A stretch of DNA of 64,000 nucleotides from Pseudomonas sp. S31 (lineage in GTDB: Bacteria; Pseudomonadota; Gammaproteobacteria; Pseudomonadales; Pseudomonadaceae), in assembly GCF_016648105.1 (NCBI RefSeq), contig NZ_JACVVE010000005.1:1-64000 (forward strand), written 5' to 3'. Position 1 is the stretch's first letter, and each line of letters begins with the position of its first letter. This document shows positions 9,013 to 18,193 of the stretch, in pieces. Position numbers and translations under genes: made by a program. The notes under the pieces are model-generated. The model ran no database searches. It worked only from the letters and a program-made list of their open reading frames with translations, and was not told where the DNA came from.

Positions 9013-10386
9013 TCAGTGGCTCACCGCCTGAAAGCTGCCCTTGCGGCTAGCCTCGAACGCTTGCTTGTCCATCGGCTTGGCCTGCGGGTTGCCCAGGTCT
9101 TCCATCGCCAGACGATGGGTTTCCGGCGCGATATACGCCGCCAGTGCACACACACAGGTGATGAAGAACGCCAGGCCACCGACCACCATCGGGATATTGT
9201 CCGAACCGGGCGGCGCGACCAGGGCGAACAGTGCCGGCAGCATCGCGGTGAGCATGGTGCCGATGTTCTGCGCGATGGCCATGGCCGAGACGCGATAGCG
9301 GGTGTGGAACAGCTCCGGGTAGAAGCTCGGGAACACCGCGTTGTAGCCCTGGTACACCATGCCCCACATCACGATCGAGGCGGCGAAGGCCAGCGGCACG
9401 TTCTGGATGCTGATGGCGTACAGGTAGACGAACGCCAGCAGCCCCGAGCCGATGCAGCCGGTGATCATGGTCGGGCGCCGGCCAATCTTGTCGGACAGGT
9501 TGCCCACGAATGGAATCACCAATACCGCGACGATGTTGCCCACCACCGGGATCCACAGGTACACGCTCTTGTCGAAGCCGATGCCATAGGCCGGCTGTAC
9601 CGCGTAGGCCGCGCCGAAGATGGTCGCCACTACCGGAATCACGTTCATCAGGGCCATGAACATCACCAGCACCATGTGCTTCCAGCTGTGGCGGAACGCC
9701 TCGCTGATCGGTGACTTGGCCACCTTGTCCTGCTTCTCCTCGTTGACGAAGGCCGGCGTTTCATGGACTTCCTTGCGGATGATGAAACCGGCGATCAGCA
9801 CCATGGCGCTCATCAGGAACGGAATGCGCCAGCCCCATTCATTGAACGCGTCGCTGGGCATGAAGTATGCCAGTGGCAGGAACACCGCCGCCGCCAGCAC
9901 CTGGCCAGCCTGCACGCCCTGCAGGGTGAAACTGGCGTAGTAGCCGCGTCGGCCGAACGGCGCGTGCTCCATGATCATCGAACTGGCGCCGGAAATCTCG
10001 CCGGCTACGGCGAAGCCCTGGATCAGGCGCAGCACCACCAGCAAGGCCGGGGCGAGGATACCGATGTCGTGGTAGGTCGGCAGCAGGCCGACGGCCATGG
10101 TCGACAGGCCCATGAGGAACATGCACAGCAGCAGCACGTTCTTGCGGCCACGGGTGTCACCCCAGTGGCCGAGCACGAAGGCACCCACCGGCCGCGCCAG
10201 GTAGCCGACGCCGTAGGTCGCCAAGGAAGCGATGATCGCCATCTTGGGATCAGTATTGGGGAAGAAGATCTGCGGGAAGATCAGCGCCGCAGCCTGGGCA
10301 TAGATGAAAAAGTCGTAGTACTCGAGTGCCGAGCCGATCCAACCGCTGGCGGTCGCTTTCTTGGCTTGAGAGCTGGAGTGAGCCAT
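9013..10386 (-). CDS. MHS-family MFS transporter, probable shikimate/quinate or related acid uptake
   Basis: A 457-residue, 12-helix metabolite:H+ symporter of the major facilitator superfamily. The MHS signature GHWGDTRGRKNVL lies between helices 2 and 3, and GFAVAGEISGASSMIMEHAP in helix 4 is also typical. The ATG at 10386 follows CGGAGA. The frame is open upstream but lacks a conserved sequence. It is divergent from quiC across a 313-base gap, which suggests uptake of quinate, shikimate or dehydroshikimate for conversion to protocatechuate. Substrate is inferred from the neighbour only. Confidence 0.82.
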   Translation of the reverse strand: MAHSSSQAKKATASGWIGSALEYYDFFIYAQAAALIFPQIFFPNTDPKMAIIASLATYGVGYLARPVGAFVLGHWGDTRGRKNVLLLCMFLMGLSTMAVGLLPTYHDIGILAPALLVVLRLIQGFAVAGEISGASSMIMEHAPFGRRGYYASFTLQGVQAGQVLAAAVFLPLAYFMPSDAFNEWGWRIPFLMSAMVLIAGFIIRKEVHETPAFVNEEKQDKVAKSPISEAFRHSWKHMVLVMFMALMNVIPVVATIFGAAYAVQPAYGIGFDKSVYLWIPVVGNIVAVLVIPFVGNLSDKIGRRPTMITGCIGSGLLAFVYLYAISIQNVPLAFAASIVMWGMVYQGYNAVFPSFYPELFHTRYRVSAMAIAQNIGTMLTAMLPALFALVAPPGSDNIPMVVGGLAFFITCVCALAAYIAPETHRLAMEDLGNPQAKPMDKQAFEASRKGSFQAVSH

Positions 10387-10699
10387 CGTTGTCTCCGTAG
10401 TTCTTGTACTTATTATGTTCGTTTCTGGGTTAGTCAACGCAGCTTCCGCCGAACGACCCGCTAGGCAATGAGGCGTGCTCGGTTGGGCTGCATCTGGCAA
10501 TCATGGTTGCCCACGGATTGGCATTGGAGCAATTCGCACAAGCCGGTTTTGTGCGGTAATCGAACAGAAAACTAACCGTTCCGTACAAAGTGATTGAAGG
10601 CCAGACTTTACCTGCGAATAATCGATCGTGCCAGAAACGGTTGCTTGCCGTTTTGTCCGTTCGGGCGCCGTCGTCCCCCCAATAACAAGGAACTCCACC
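10387..10699. promoter_or_regulatory. divergent promoter region between MHS transporter and quiC
   Basis: This 313-base gap has no convincing gene. It must hold both divergent promoters. The clearest dyad is AAACGG-N7-CCGTTT at 10635-10653, close to the quiC start, which could be an operator for the TetR-type regulator encoded after quiC. I see no REP element in it. Confidence 0.5.
10635..10653. promoter_or_regulatory. operator-like inverted repeat upstream of quiC
   Basis: AAACGG and CCGTTT are perfect 6-base arms with a 7-base spacer, 47 bases before the quiC ATG. The placement fits a repressor site. Which protein binds is unknown; the nearby TetR regulator is the first candidate. Confidence 0.4.
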
Positions 10700-12604
10700 A
10701 TGCAGCGTTCGATAGCCACCGTGTCGTTGAGCGGCACCCTGCCAGAAAAGCTCGAAGCCATCGCCGCCGCCGGATTCGACGGCGTGGAAATCTTCGAGAA
10801 CGACTTGCTGTACTACGCCGGCAGCCCGCGCGAGGTACGGCAGATGTGCGCCGACCTGGGGCTGGCGATCACCTTGTTCCAGCCGTTTCGCGATTTCGAA
10901 GGCTGCCGCCGCGACCGCCTGCAGAAGAACCTCGACCGCGCCGAGCGCAAGTTCGACCTGATGCAGGAGTTGGGCACCGACCTGGTGCTGGTGTGCAGCA
11001 ACGTTCAGGCAGATGCCCTGGGCGATGAGCAGCTTCTGGTCGACGACCTGCGCCTGCTGGCCGAGCACGCCGGCCAGCGCGGCCTGCGCATCGGCTACGA
11101 GGCCTTGGCCTGGGGGCGCCACGTCAATACCTACCAGCAGGTGTGGAACCTGGTGCGCCAGGCCGACCACCCGGCTCTCGGGGTGATTCTCGACAGCTTC
11201 CACACCCTGTCGCTCAAGGGCGACCCCAGCGCGATTCGCGACATTCCAGGTGACAAGATCTTCTTCGTGCAGATGGCCGATGCGCCGATCCTGGCCATGG
11301 ATGTGCTGGAGTGGAGCCGGCACTTCCGCTGCTTCCCCGGCCAAGGCGAGATGGACCTGGCAGGCTTCCTGGCGCCGATCCTGGCCACCGGCTACCGTGG
11401 GCCGCTGTCGCTGGAAATCTTCAACGACGGCTTCCGCGCCGCGCCGCCACGGCAGAATGCCGCCGACGGCCTGCGCTCGCTGCTGTACCTCGAAGAACAG
11501 ACCGGCCTGCGCCTGCAGCAGCAGGGCATCGCCGTGGAGCCGGGCGTGCTGTTCACCCCGCCAGCGGCCAGTGCCTACGACGGTGTGGAGTTTCTCGAGT
11601 TCGCGGTCGACGAAGCGGTGGGCGCGCGCCTGGGCGGCTGGCTCAAGCGCCTGGGCTTTGCCGAGGCCGGCAAGCACCGCAGCAAGGATGTGCGCCTGCT
11701 GCGCCAGAACGATATCAACATCGTGCTCAATGCCGAGCCGTATTCGTTCGGCCACAACTTCTTCGAGGCCCACGGCCCGTCGCTGTGCGCGACCGCCCTG
11801 CGAGTGCGTGACGAGCACGCGGCGTTGCAGCGCGCCACCGACTTCCGTGGCCAGCCGTTCCGTGGCCTGGTCGGCCCCAACGAGTGCGAGGTGCCTGCGG
11901 TGCGTGCGCCGGATGGTAGCCTGATCTACCTGGTGGGGCAGGGCGGCGGCCCGAGCCTGTACGACACCGACTTCCGCCTCGACGCCACGGCGCAGGCCAG
12001 CGGCGGCCTGCGCCGCATCGACCACATGGCCCTGGCGCTGCCGGCCGAATCGCTCGACAGCTGGGTGTTGTTCTACAAGAGCCTGTTCGACTTCGCCGCC
12101 GACGACGAGGTGGTGCTGCCCGACCCTTATGGCCTGGTCAAGAGCCGTGCCTTGCGCAGCCAGTGCGGCAGCCTGCGCCTGCCGTTGAACATCTCGGAAA
12201 ACCGCAACACCGCCATCGCCCACGCGCTGTCGAGCTATCGTGGCTCGGGGGTGCACCACATCGCCTTCGATTGCCAGGACATCTTCCAGGAAGTGGCGCG
12301 GGCCAAGGAGGCCGGCGTGCCGCTGCTGGAGATTCCGCTGAACTACTACGACGACCTGGCAGCGCGCTTCGACTTCGACGACGAGTTCCTCAGCGAGCTG
12401 GCGTACTACAACGTGCTGTATGACCGCGATGCCCAAGGTGGCGAGCTGTTCCACGTGTACACCGAGCCGTTCGAAGAGCGTTTCTTCTTCGAGATCATCC
12501 AGCGCAAGGGGGGGTATGCCGGCTACGGCGCGGCCAACGTGGCGGTGCGCCTGGCGGCCATGGCCAAGGCGCGCAGCGGGGTGCCGCGCAAGCCGGTGCT
12601 GTGA
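10700..12604 (+). CDS. quiC: 3-dehydroshikimate dehydratase, bimodular (QuiC)
   Basis: A 634-residue cytoplasmic enzyme converting 3-dehydroshikimate to protocatechuate, linking quinate/shikimate use to the beta-ketoadipate pathway. Residues 1-280 form the xylose-isomerase-like TIM barrel that carries the dehydratase, with metal ligands consistent with E134, D165, a Gln in VQMADAP and E239. Residues about 300-634 form a domain like 4-hydroxyphenylpyruvate dioxygenase, keeping its metal triad as H442, H520 and E598. The ATG at 10700 follows AAGGAA at 10687-10692. The fusion is known in Pseudomonas; the role of the C-terminal module is unclear. Confidence 0.93.
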   Translation: MQRSIATVSLSGTLPEKLEAIAAAGFDGVEIFENDLLYYAGSPREVRQMCADLGLAITLFQPFRDFEGCRRDRLQKNLDRAERKFDLMQELGTDLVLVCSNVQADALGDEQLLVDDLRLLAEHAGQRGLRIGYEALAWGRHVNTYQQVWNLVRQADHPALGVILDSFHTLSLKGDPSAIRDIPGDKIFFVQMADAPILAMDVLEWSRHFRCFPGQGEMDLAGFLAPILATGYRGPLSLEIFNDGFRAAPPRQNAADGLRSLLYLEEQTGLRLQQQGIAVEPGVLFTPPAASAYDGVEFLEFAVDEAVGARLGGWLKRLGFAEAGKHRSKDVRLLRQNDINIVLNAEPYSFGHNFFEAHGPSLCATALRVRDEHAALQRATDFRGQPFRGLVGPNECEVPAVRAPDGSLIYLVGQGGGPSLYDTDFRLDATAQASGGLRRIDHMALALPAESLDSWVLFYKSLFDFAADDEVVLPDPYGLVKSRALRSQCGSLRLPLNISENRNTAIAHALSSYRGSGVHHIAFDCQDIFQEVARAKEAGVPLLEIPLNYYDDLAARFDFDDEFLSELAYYNVLYDRDAQGGELFHVYTEPFEERFFFEIIQRKGGYAGYGAANVAVRLAAMAKARSGVPRKPVL

Positions 12605-12617
12605 TGTAGCCTGAGCC

Positions 12618-12692
12618 GGCCCTTTCGCGGGGCAAGCCCGCTCCTACACACCCCCTGTAGGAGCGGGTTTACCCGCGAAGAGGCCAGCACAG
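12618..12692. repeat. inverted pair of REP elements
   Basis: CTTTCGCGGGGCAAGCCCGCTCCTACA (about 12622 onward) faces TGTAGGAGCGGGTTTACCCGCGAAGAG ending near 12682, with only a few bases between the arms. The hairpin follows quiC and may end its transcript before the TetR gene. Confidence 0.85.
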
Positions 12693-12794
12693 ACCTCCGC
12701 CAATCCTGACCACCTGACCAACAGCGCCCTTCCCACTGCAGCCCGGCTCACGGATAATCCCCTACTTATTCCAATAAATAGCCTGTGAGTGGGT

Positions 12795-13466
12795 ATGAGT
12801 GATTCGCTAGTCAGCCTCGGCCAGCCTGAGATCGGAGGGGGGCGCAAGTCGCGCAAGAACAACCCCGAGAAAACCCGTGAGGACATCCTCCAGGCCGCCA
12901 TCAACGAGTTCGTCCAGCAAGGCCTGGCCGGCGCGCGTGTGGATGCCATCGCCGAGCGCACCGCCACCTCCAAGCGCATGATCTACTACTACTTCGGCAG
13001 CAAGGAGCAGCTGTACGTCGAGTGCCTGGTCAAGCTCTATGGTGACATCCGCAAGACCGAGCACAGCCTGGATCTGGAGTCGCTGCCGGCCGAGCAGGCG
13101 ATTCGCCGCCTGGTCGAGTTCACCTTCGACCACCACGACCGCAACGTCGACTTCGTGCGCATCGTCTGCACCGAGAACATCCACTACGGCGAATTCGTCA
13201 AGCAGTCGCCGGTGATCCGCGAGATGAGCAGCCTGGTGCTCGAGGCCCTGGCCCGCACCCTGCGCCGTGGCGAGCAGGAGGGGGTGTTCCGCCCTGGCAT
13301 CGAGGTCATCGACCTGCACATGCTGATGAGCTCGTTCTGCTTCTATCGGGTGTCCAACCGCCACACCTTCGGCGAGATCTTCCAGATCGATCTTTCCGAT
13401 GAGGCGGTCAAGCAGCGCCACAAGGAGATGATCTGCGAGGCGGTGATGCGCTACATCCGCGCCTGA
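12795..13466 (+). CDS. TetR/AcrR-family regulator
   Basis: A 223-residue TetR-family regulator. A basic N-terminal tail (GGGRKSRKNNPEKTRE) precedes the HTH, whose recognition helix lies in TATSKRMIYYYFGSKEQLY. The C-terminal ligand domain contains HHDRNVDFVRIVCTENIHYG. The ATG at 12795 is preferred; a GTG two codons earlier is in frame, and neither has a strong ribosome binding site. Its position behind quiC suggests control of the quiC and transporter genes. It converges with the GlxA-type regulator, with an 7-base gap between stops. Confidence 0.8.
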   Translation: MSDSLVSLGQPEIGGGRKSRKNNPEKTREDILQAAINEFVQQGLAGARVDAIAERTATSKRMIYYYFGSKEQLYVECLVKLYGDIRKTEHSLDLESLPAEQAIRRLVEFTFDHHDRNVDFVRIVCTENIHYGEFVKQSPVIREMSSLVLEALARTLRRGEQEGVFRPGIEVIDLHMLMSSFCFYRVSNRHTFGEIFQIDLSDEAVKQRHKEMICEAVMRYIRA

Positions 13467-13473
13467 CCCGCAG

Positions 13474-14481
13474 TCATTCGCCCAGCCGTTGCTCGCGTGA
13501 CGGCGGGTAGCCGAAGTAGGCCGCGTAGCACTTGCTGAAGTGCGACACCGAGACGAAGCCGCAGGCCACCGCCACTTCCATCACCGACAGGTCGGAATAC
13601 TGCAGCAGGCGCCGGCTCTTGGTGATGCGCAGCTCCATGTAGTAGCGCCGTGGCGAGGTGCCCAGCTGGGCCTGGAACAGTCGGTCGATCTGCCGTCGCG
13701 AGCGGCCGCTGTAGGCCGCCAGTTGGTCGAGGCTGAGGGTTTCCTCGAGGTTGTTCTCCATCAGCTCGACGATGGTGCGCAGGTGCAGACTCATGGATTT
13801 CTTCGCGCCCGGGCCGACCTGGCGATAGCGTGCGCCGGAGAACGAGAGGATTTCCTCCACGCCTTCGGCCAGGCCATCGCCATATAGCCGCCGCACCAGG
13901 CCCAGCATCAGCTCCATGGCGCCATTGGGGCTGGCGGCGGTGAGGCGGTCGCGGTCGAGGGTGAAACTGGCCGGGGTGATCCGGGTCTGCGGGCTGCGCT
14001 CGGACAGGCTGGCGCGCTGTTCGGGGTGGATGCTGCAGCCATAGTCATCGAGCACGCCGGCGCGGCCGAGGAACCAGGCGCCATTCCACAGTCCGCCCAG
14101 GGCCATGCCCTGGGCGGCGCAGTCGTCGAGCAGGCGGTCGAGCACCGGGTACTTGAGCGCGGTACGCAGGCCGCCGCAGACCACCAGCAGGTCCAGCTCG
14201 CGCAGCGCTTCGGGTGCCAGTTCGCTGGCTACCAGTTCCAGGCCCAGGTCACTGAGCACCCGGTCGCCGTCCAGCGACAGCGGGGTGAAGCGGAAACTGT
14301 CGGCGCGCAGCAGGTTGGCAGTGACCAGCACGTCCATCGCCACGGTGAAACTGGCCATGGAAAAGTGTTCGAGCAGCACGAAATCGACCCGGTAGGGGGC
14401 CGCCTCGCTGCCGGCGCCGGCCTTGAGCCGCAGCATGTTGCTGGTACTGGTCTTCTTGCTGAACTGACGTGGTGTAGGCAC
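13474..14481 (-). CDS. GlxA-type AraC-family transcriptional regulator
   Basis: A 335-residue regulator with an N-terminal DJ-1/PfpI-like domain (residues about 25-190) and a C-terminal AraC helix-turn-helix pair (about 230-335; EETLSLDQLAAYSGRSRRQI and YSDLSVMEVAVACGFVSVS). Such GlxA-like regulators of Pseudomonas often sense quaternary amines or amino acids (the CdhR, GbdR and ArgR relatives). I choose the GTG at 14481 because a GCGGAG ribosome binding site is 6 bases upstream; an ATG 15 codons later is the alternative. No obvious target gene adjoins it. Confidence 0.78.
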   Translation of the reverse strand: MPTPRQFSKKTSTSNMLRLKAGAGSEAAPYRVDFVLLEHFSMASFTVAMDVLVTANLLRADSFRFTPLSLDGDRVLSDLGLELVASELAPEALRELDLLVVCGGLRTALKYPVLDRLLDDCAAQGMALGGLWNGAWFLGRAGVLDDYGCSIHPEQRASLSERSPQTRITPASFTLDRDRLTAASPNGAMELMLGLVRRLYGDGLAEGVEEILSFSGARYRQVGPGAKKSMSLHLRTIVELMENNLEETLSLDQLAAYSGRSRRQIDRLFQAQLGTSPRRYYMELRITKSRRLLQYSDLSVMEVAVACGFVSVSHFSKCYAAYFGYPPSREQRLGE

Positions 14482-14602
14482 TCTGGACTCCGCTTCCTGG
14501 CTTGCCGGCAGAGTGTGGCGGGTGGCACGGGGAAAGACAATCCGAATGAACCCCTGGCGCATCATCTAACCTATAAGAGTACATGCCAATGGGAGAACAT
14601 CT

Positions 14603-14815
14603 ATGGAAGTCGGAACCCTGTGGATCATCGTCGCCGCCATCGTGATTTTGCTGGAGATCTGGGCGATCTGGCACATCATCGGTAGCGACCGACGGGCCGA
14701 GCGGAAAATGCTGTGGATCGTGTTCGTGGTCTATGCGCCGTTTCCTGGATTGCTTTTCTGGGCTTGGCGCGGGCCCAAGGCCGTCAAGGGTAGGGCGGTT
14801 TTGAACGAGAAATGA
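14603..14815 (+). CDS. small PLDc_N-type membrane protein
   Basis: A 70-residue protein with two hydrophobic helices (about residues 5-27 and 36-56) separated by GSDRRAERKMLW. The arrangement matches the PLDc_N domain found at the N-terminus of cardiolipin synthases and as stand-alone membrane proteins. It has no phospholipase catalytic domain. GGGAGAAC at 14589-14596 is a good ribosome binding site. Its function is unknown. Confidence 0.7.
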   Translation: MEVGTLWIIVAAIVILLEIWAIWHIIGSDRRAERKMLWIVFVVYAPFPGLLFWAWRGPKAVKGRAVLNEK

Positions 14816-14883
14816 GGGTGCGGGTGTTCGGCTGGAGCGATGCAGCGGGGCACAAATCCCTCCAGCCCACCCTATCCAACAAA

Positions 14884-14905
14884 TTTTGTGAACCACTTCA
14901 CAAAA
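14884..14905. promoter_or_regulatory. Crp/Vfr-type site (TGTGA-N6-TCACA)
   Basis: TTTTGTGA and TCACAAAA are perfect arms around a 6-base centre, exactly the dyad bound by the cAMP receptor proteins Crp and Vfr. The whole site is a 9+4+9 perfect inverted repeat centred about 111 bases upstream of the ATG of the GGDEF-EAL gene. It also follows the PLDc_N gene by about 70 bases. Confidence 0.65.
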
Positions 14906-15005
14906 AATCAACCTGCGCGGCATAATGCCACTACCCATTCATCAGGCTCGCCCGCTCTAAGCCGGGGGTTCCTTTTCGTGCACACCGCAGGTTCAGGGAA
15001 AGCTC

Positions 15006-17060
15006 ATGTCGTTAGTCGCAAGCCCCGACATCATGTACCGGCTGTTGTTCCAGAGCGTGGTGGACTATGCCATCTACATGCTCACCCCCGATGGAATCGT
15101 CGCCAATTGGAATCCGGGCGCCCAGCGGGCCAAGGGCTATTTCGCCGACGAGGTGGTCGGCCAGCACTATTCGCTGTTCTACAGCGAGGCCGAGCGGGCT
15201 GCCGGCCTGCCGGAGCAGAACCTTGAACAGGCGCGGACCACGGGCCGCTTCGAGGAAAAGGGCCTGCGGTTGCGCAAGGATGGCACGGCGTTCCATGCCC
15301 ACGTGATCATCGATGCCGTACGTGACGAACGCGGCCAATTGCTGGGCTTCTCCAAGATCACCCGGGATATTTCCGAGCGCCGCCGCCAGGAGCAGGAAAT
15401 GGCCACGGTGTCGCAGTTCCTCGATTCGGTGATTGCCAACATCCCAGCCAGCGTCATCGTCCAGGACCTGGCCAGCCAGCGTATCCTGCTGGCCAACCAG
15501 CAGGCCGAGGACCTGTTCGGTGGGCGTGACACGCCTATGATCGGCCGCTTGCCGTCGGAATGCCTGTCGCCAGCCGTGGCCGATTACCTGGAGCAGCAGT
15601 TGGCCCGTGGCGCGCGCAGCACCAAGGGCTATGCGGCGGAAACCCGCGTCGACACCGCCTGTGGCCCGCGTACGCTGCGCAGCCGTGTGCTGCTCAGCCA
15701 GAACCGCGAAGGCCAGGCCGACTATGTGCTGTTCGTGGCCGAGGATGCCACCGAGCAACTTGCCGCCCACGCGCAGATCCACCACATGGCGCACCACGAC
15801 GCGCTCACCGGTCTGCCCAACCGCACCCTGTTCAACGAGCGCCTGAAGCAGGCCCTGGTGCGCGGCGAGGAGAGCGGCAAGTTGACCGCCGCGCTGTGCC
15901 TGGACCTGGACAACTTCAAGAACATCAATGATTCGCTCGGCCACGCGTTCGGCGACAAGTTGCTGCGCGCCCTGGGCAAGCGCCTGCGCCGCGAACTGCG
16001 CGAGCATGACACCCTGGCGCGTCTGGGCGGTGATGAATTCGCCGTGGTACTGACCCGCCTGGACAACCGCGAGGCTGCCTGCAACACCGCGCAGCGCCTG
16101 ATCGACGCCATCTGCCCGCCGTTCCAGATCGAAGGCCACCAGTTCTCGGTGGGCGTGAGCATCGGGGTGGCCATCGCCCCGGACGACAACGACCAGGCCG
16201 AGCAACTGCTGGGCTACGCCGACATGGCCTTGTACGAGGCCAAGCGCAACGGCCGCAACCGCTACGAATGCTTCCACGTCGAACTGGATGTGGCCGCTCG
16301 CCAGCGCCGCCTGGTCGAGACCGACCTGCGCACCGCGCTGCACCTGGGCCAGCTGCATCTGCACTACCAGCCGGTGGTCGACCAACAGACCCGCAGCGTC
16401 ACCGGTTACGAGGCACTGCTGCGCTGGGAGCATCCGACCCGGGGCATGGTCATGCCGATGGACTTCATCCCCATCGCCGAGGAAACCGGGCTGATCCACG
16501 AGCTGGGGGCGCGTGCGTTGAACCTGGCGTGCCAGGAGGCCGCCAGCTGGGGCACCGAGCAGACCGTGTCGGTGAACCTGTCGCCGGTGCAGTTCAAGAA
16601 CGCCAACCTGGCGCATACCGTGGCCCTGGCCCTGGCCGACTCGGGCTTGGCGGCGCAACGCCTGGAGCTGGAAATCACCGAATCGGTGCTGCTGGGCAAC
16701 AGCGACGAGAACGTGCGCATCCTGCGGGCGCTGAAAGACCTGGGCGTGTCCATCTCGCTGGATGACTTCGGCACCGGCTACTCGTCGCTGGGCTATCTGC
16801 GCTCGTTTCCCTTCGACCGGATCAAGATCGACAAGTCGTTCGTCCACGACATGTGCGAGAGCCGCGAGGCGATGTCGATCATCCGGGCCATCACCGAACT
16901 GTCCAACAGCCTGATGATCAAGACTACCGCCGAAGGGGTGGAGTCGCCGGAGCAGATGCGCCGCCTGGCGGCGGAAGGGTGTTCACATTTTCAGGGGTAT
17001 TTGTATGGGCGGCCAGCGCCGGCCAGTGAGCGGTTGACGCAGGTAGCGGCGGTGGGATGA
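15006..17060 (+). CDS. PAS-PAS-GGDEF-EAL cyclic-di-GMP turnover protein
   Basis: A 684-residue cytoplasmic protein for cyclic-di-GMP synthesis and/or breakdown. It has two PAS domains (about residues 10-130 and 140-255), a GGDEF domain with intact GGDEF at 341-345 and an inhibitory RxxD site (REHD, 332-335) exactly five residues before it, and an EAL domain with E469-A470-L471. The EAL domain keeps the landmark motifs NLSPVQF, LEITES, DDFGTGYSSLGYL, KIDKSFV and a QGYLYGRP end. Both activities therefore look possible. No membrane segment is seen. A Crp/Vfr-type site lies upstream. AGGGAAAG at 14995-15002 is the ribosome binding site. Confidence 0.92.
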   Translation: MSLVASPDIMYRLLFQSVVDYAIYMLTPDGIVANWNPGAQRAKGYFADEVVGQHYSLFYSEAERAAGLPEQNLEQARTTGRFEEKGLRLRKDGTAFHAHVIIDAVRDERGQLLGFSKITRDISERRRQEQEMATVSQFLDSVIANIPASVIVQDLASQRILLANQQAEDLFGGRDTPMIGRLPSECLSPAVADYLEQQLARGARSTKGYAAETRVDTACGPRTLRSRVLLSQNREGQADYVLFVAEDATEQLAAHAQIHHMAHHDALTGLPNRTLFNERLKQALVRGEESGKLTAALCLDLDNFKNINDSLGHAFGDKLLRALGKRLRRELREHDTLARLGGDEFAVVLTRLDNREAACNTAQRLIDAICPPFQIEGHQFSVGVSIGVAIAPDDNDQAEQLLGYADMALYEAKRNGRNRYECFHVELDVAARQRRLVETDLRTALHLGQLHLHYQPVVDQQTRSVTGYEALLRWEHPTRGMVMPMDFIPIAEETGLIHELGARALNLACQEAASWGTEQTVSVNLSPVQFKNANLAHTVALALADSGLAAQRLELEITESVLLGNSDENVRILRALKDLGVSISLDDFGTGYSSLGYLRSFPFDRIKIDKSFVHDMCESREAMSIIRAITELSNSLMIKTTAEGVESPEQMRRLAAEGCSHFQGYLYGRPAPASERLTQVAAVG

Positions 17061-17123
17061 GGGCGTTTGGGGCTGCTTCGCCGCCCATCGCGCCGAACCG
17101 CCGCGATGAGGCCGTGTCAGGCC

Positions 17124-17948
17124 TCAGCTATTCCAATCGGGTGCGAAGGCTGGGCTGACTACGCGCTGGTCCTTTTTCAGGGTGGCGATCAGTGCGCGGT
17201 CTTCGTCGTCCAGGCGCAGGTCCTGGGCCGCCAGGTTGGCCAGCTGGTTTTCGCGGCTGCTGGCCTTGGGGATCACCGCCACGCCGTCCTGGCCGAGCAG
17301 CCAGCTCAGCGCCACCTGGCTGGGGAGCACGCCATGTTTGCGGGCGATGGCCTGGATCTCTGGTTGCGCGGCGGCCTGGCCACGTGCCAACGGGGTGTAG
17401 GCGGTCAGCAGCAGGTCGTGGCGACGGGCGTAGTCGAGCAGCGGTTGCTGGTCGAGCAGTACGTGGTATTCCACCTGGATCGCCGACAGCGGCGCACCGA
17501 GCTCCTCGACCACACGGCGCAGCAGGCCGAGCGGGAAGTTGGCCACGCCGATGTGGCGGGCCTTGCCTTCGTCGCGCAGGGCCACCAAGGTCTCGATGCT
17601 GCGGGCCAGGTCCATGTCCTTGGCCGGCCAATGGATGTGGAACAGTTCGACCTGTTCGGTACCCAGGGCGCGCAGGCTGTCTTCCAGCGATTGGCGCATG
17701 GCCTTGGGCTCAAGGCGGTCCCACCAGACTTTGGTGGTCAGGTGCACCTGTTCGCGGGGCACGTCGCTGTCGCGCAGGGCCTGGCCGACAGCGTCCTCGT
17801 TGCCGTAGGCGGTGGCGGTGTCGATATGCCGGTAGCCCAGTTCCAGGGCCTGGCGCACGGCCTGGGTACATTGTGCGCCGGTCATCGGCCAGGTGCCCAT
17901 GCCAATGGCGGGCAGGTCCAGGCCGTTGCGGGTGGTGAGCCTATGCAT
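17124..17948 (-). CDS. aldo/keto reductase (DkgB-like)
   Basis: A 274-residue NADPH-dependent aldo/keto reductase with the complete catalytic tetrad: D43, Y48 (in HIDTATAYGNE), K73 (TTKVWW) and H106 (FHIHWP). The C-terminal VIPKASSRENQ motif binds the cofactor phosphate. The length fits the 2,5-diketogluconate reductase group. The natural substrate is unknown; general carbonyl detoxification is usual for this group. It stands alone, convergent with the GGDEF-EAL gene. Confidence 0.87.
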   Translation of the reverse strand: MHRLTTRNGLDLPAIGMGTWPMTGAQCTQAVRQALELGYRHIDTATAYGNEDAVGQALRDSDVPREQVHLTTKVWWDRLEPKAMRQSLEDSLRALGTEQVELFHIHWPAKDMDLARSIETLVALRDEGKARHIGVANFPLGLLRRVVEELGAPLSAIQVEYHVLLDQQPLLDYARRHDLLLTAYTPLARGQAAAQPEIQAIARKHGVLPSQVALSWLLGQDGVAVIPKASSRENQLANLAAQDLRLDDEDRALIATLKKDQRVVSPAFAPDWNS

Positions 17949-18193
17949 GAAAACTCCTTGTCACGGGTAAGGTCAGCGCTCGATGGTGCCTGCTCGGGGA
18001 GGAGCGGGCCATGCGCCAGGACCGGAAAGTGGTCGATCAGCGAACAGAAAGCGCCAACGCTTGATGCAGCGTCTCAAGGAACTTCCTTAACTTGTCGTAT
18101 CTCTTCTAGAATTCCTCCTGTTGCACCCGCCAGGCCTGCCCTGAGCGGCCTTCCCCGGGCCCGGCATCCAGCCGCGCCGCAGTCGAGAACGCC

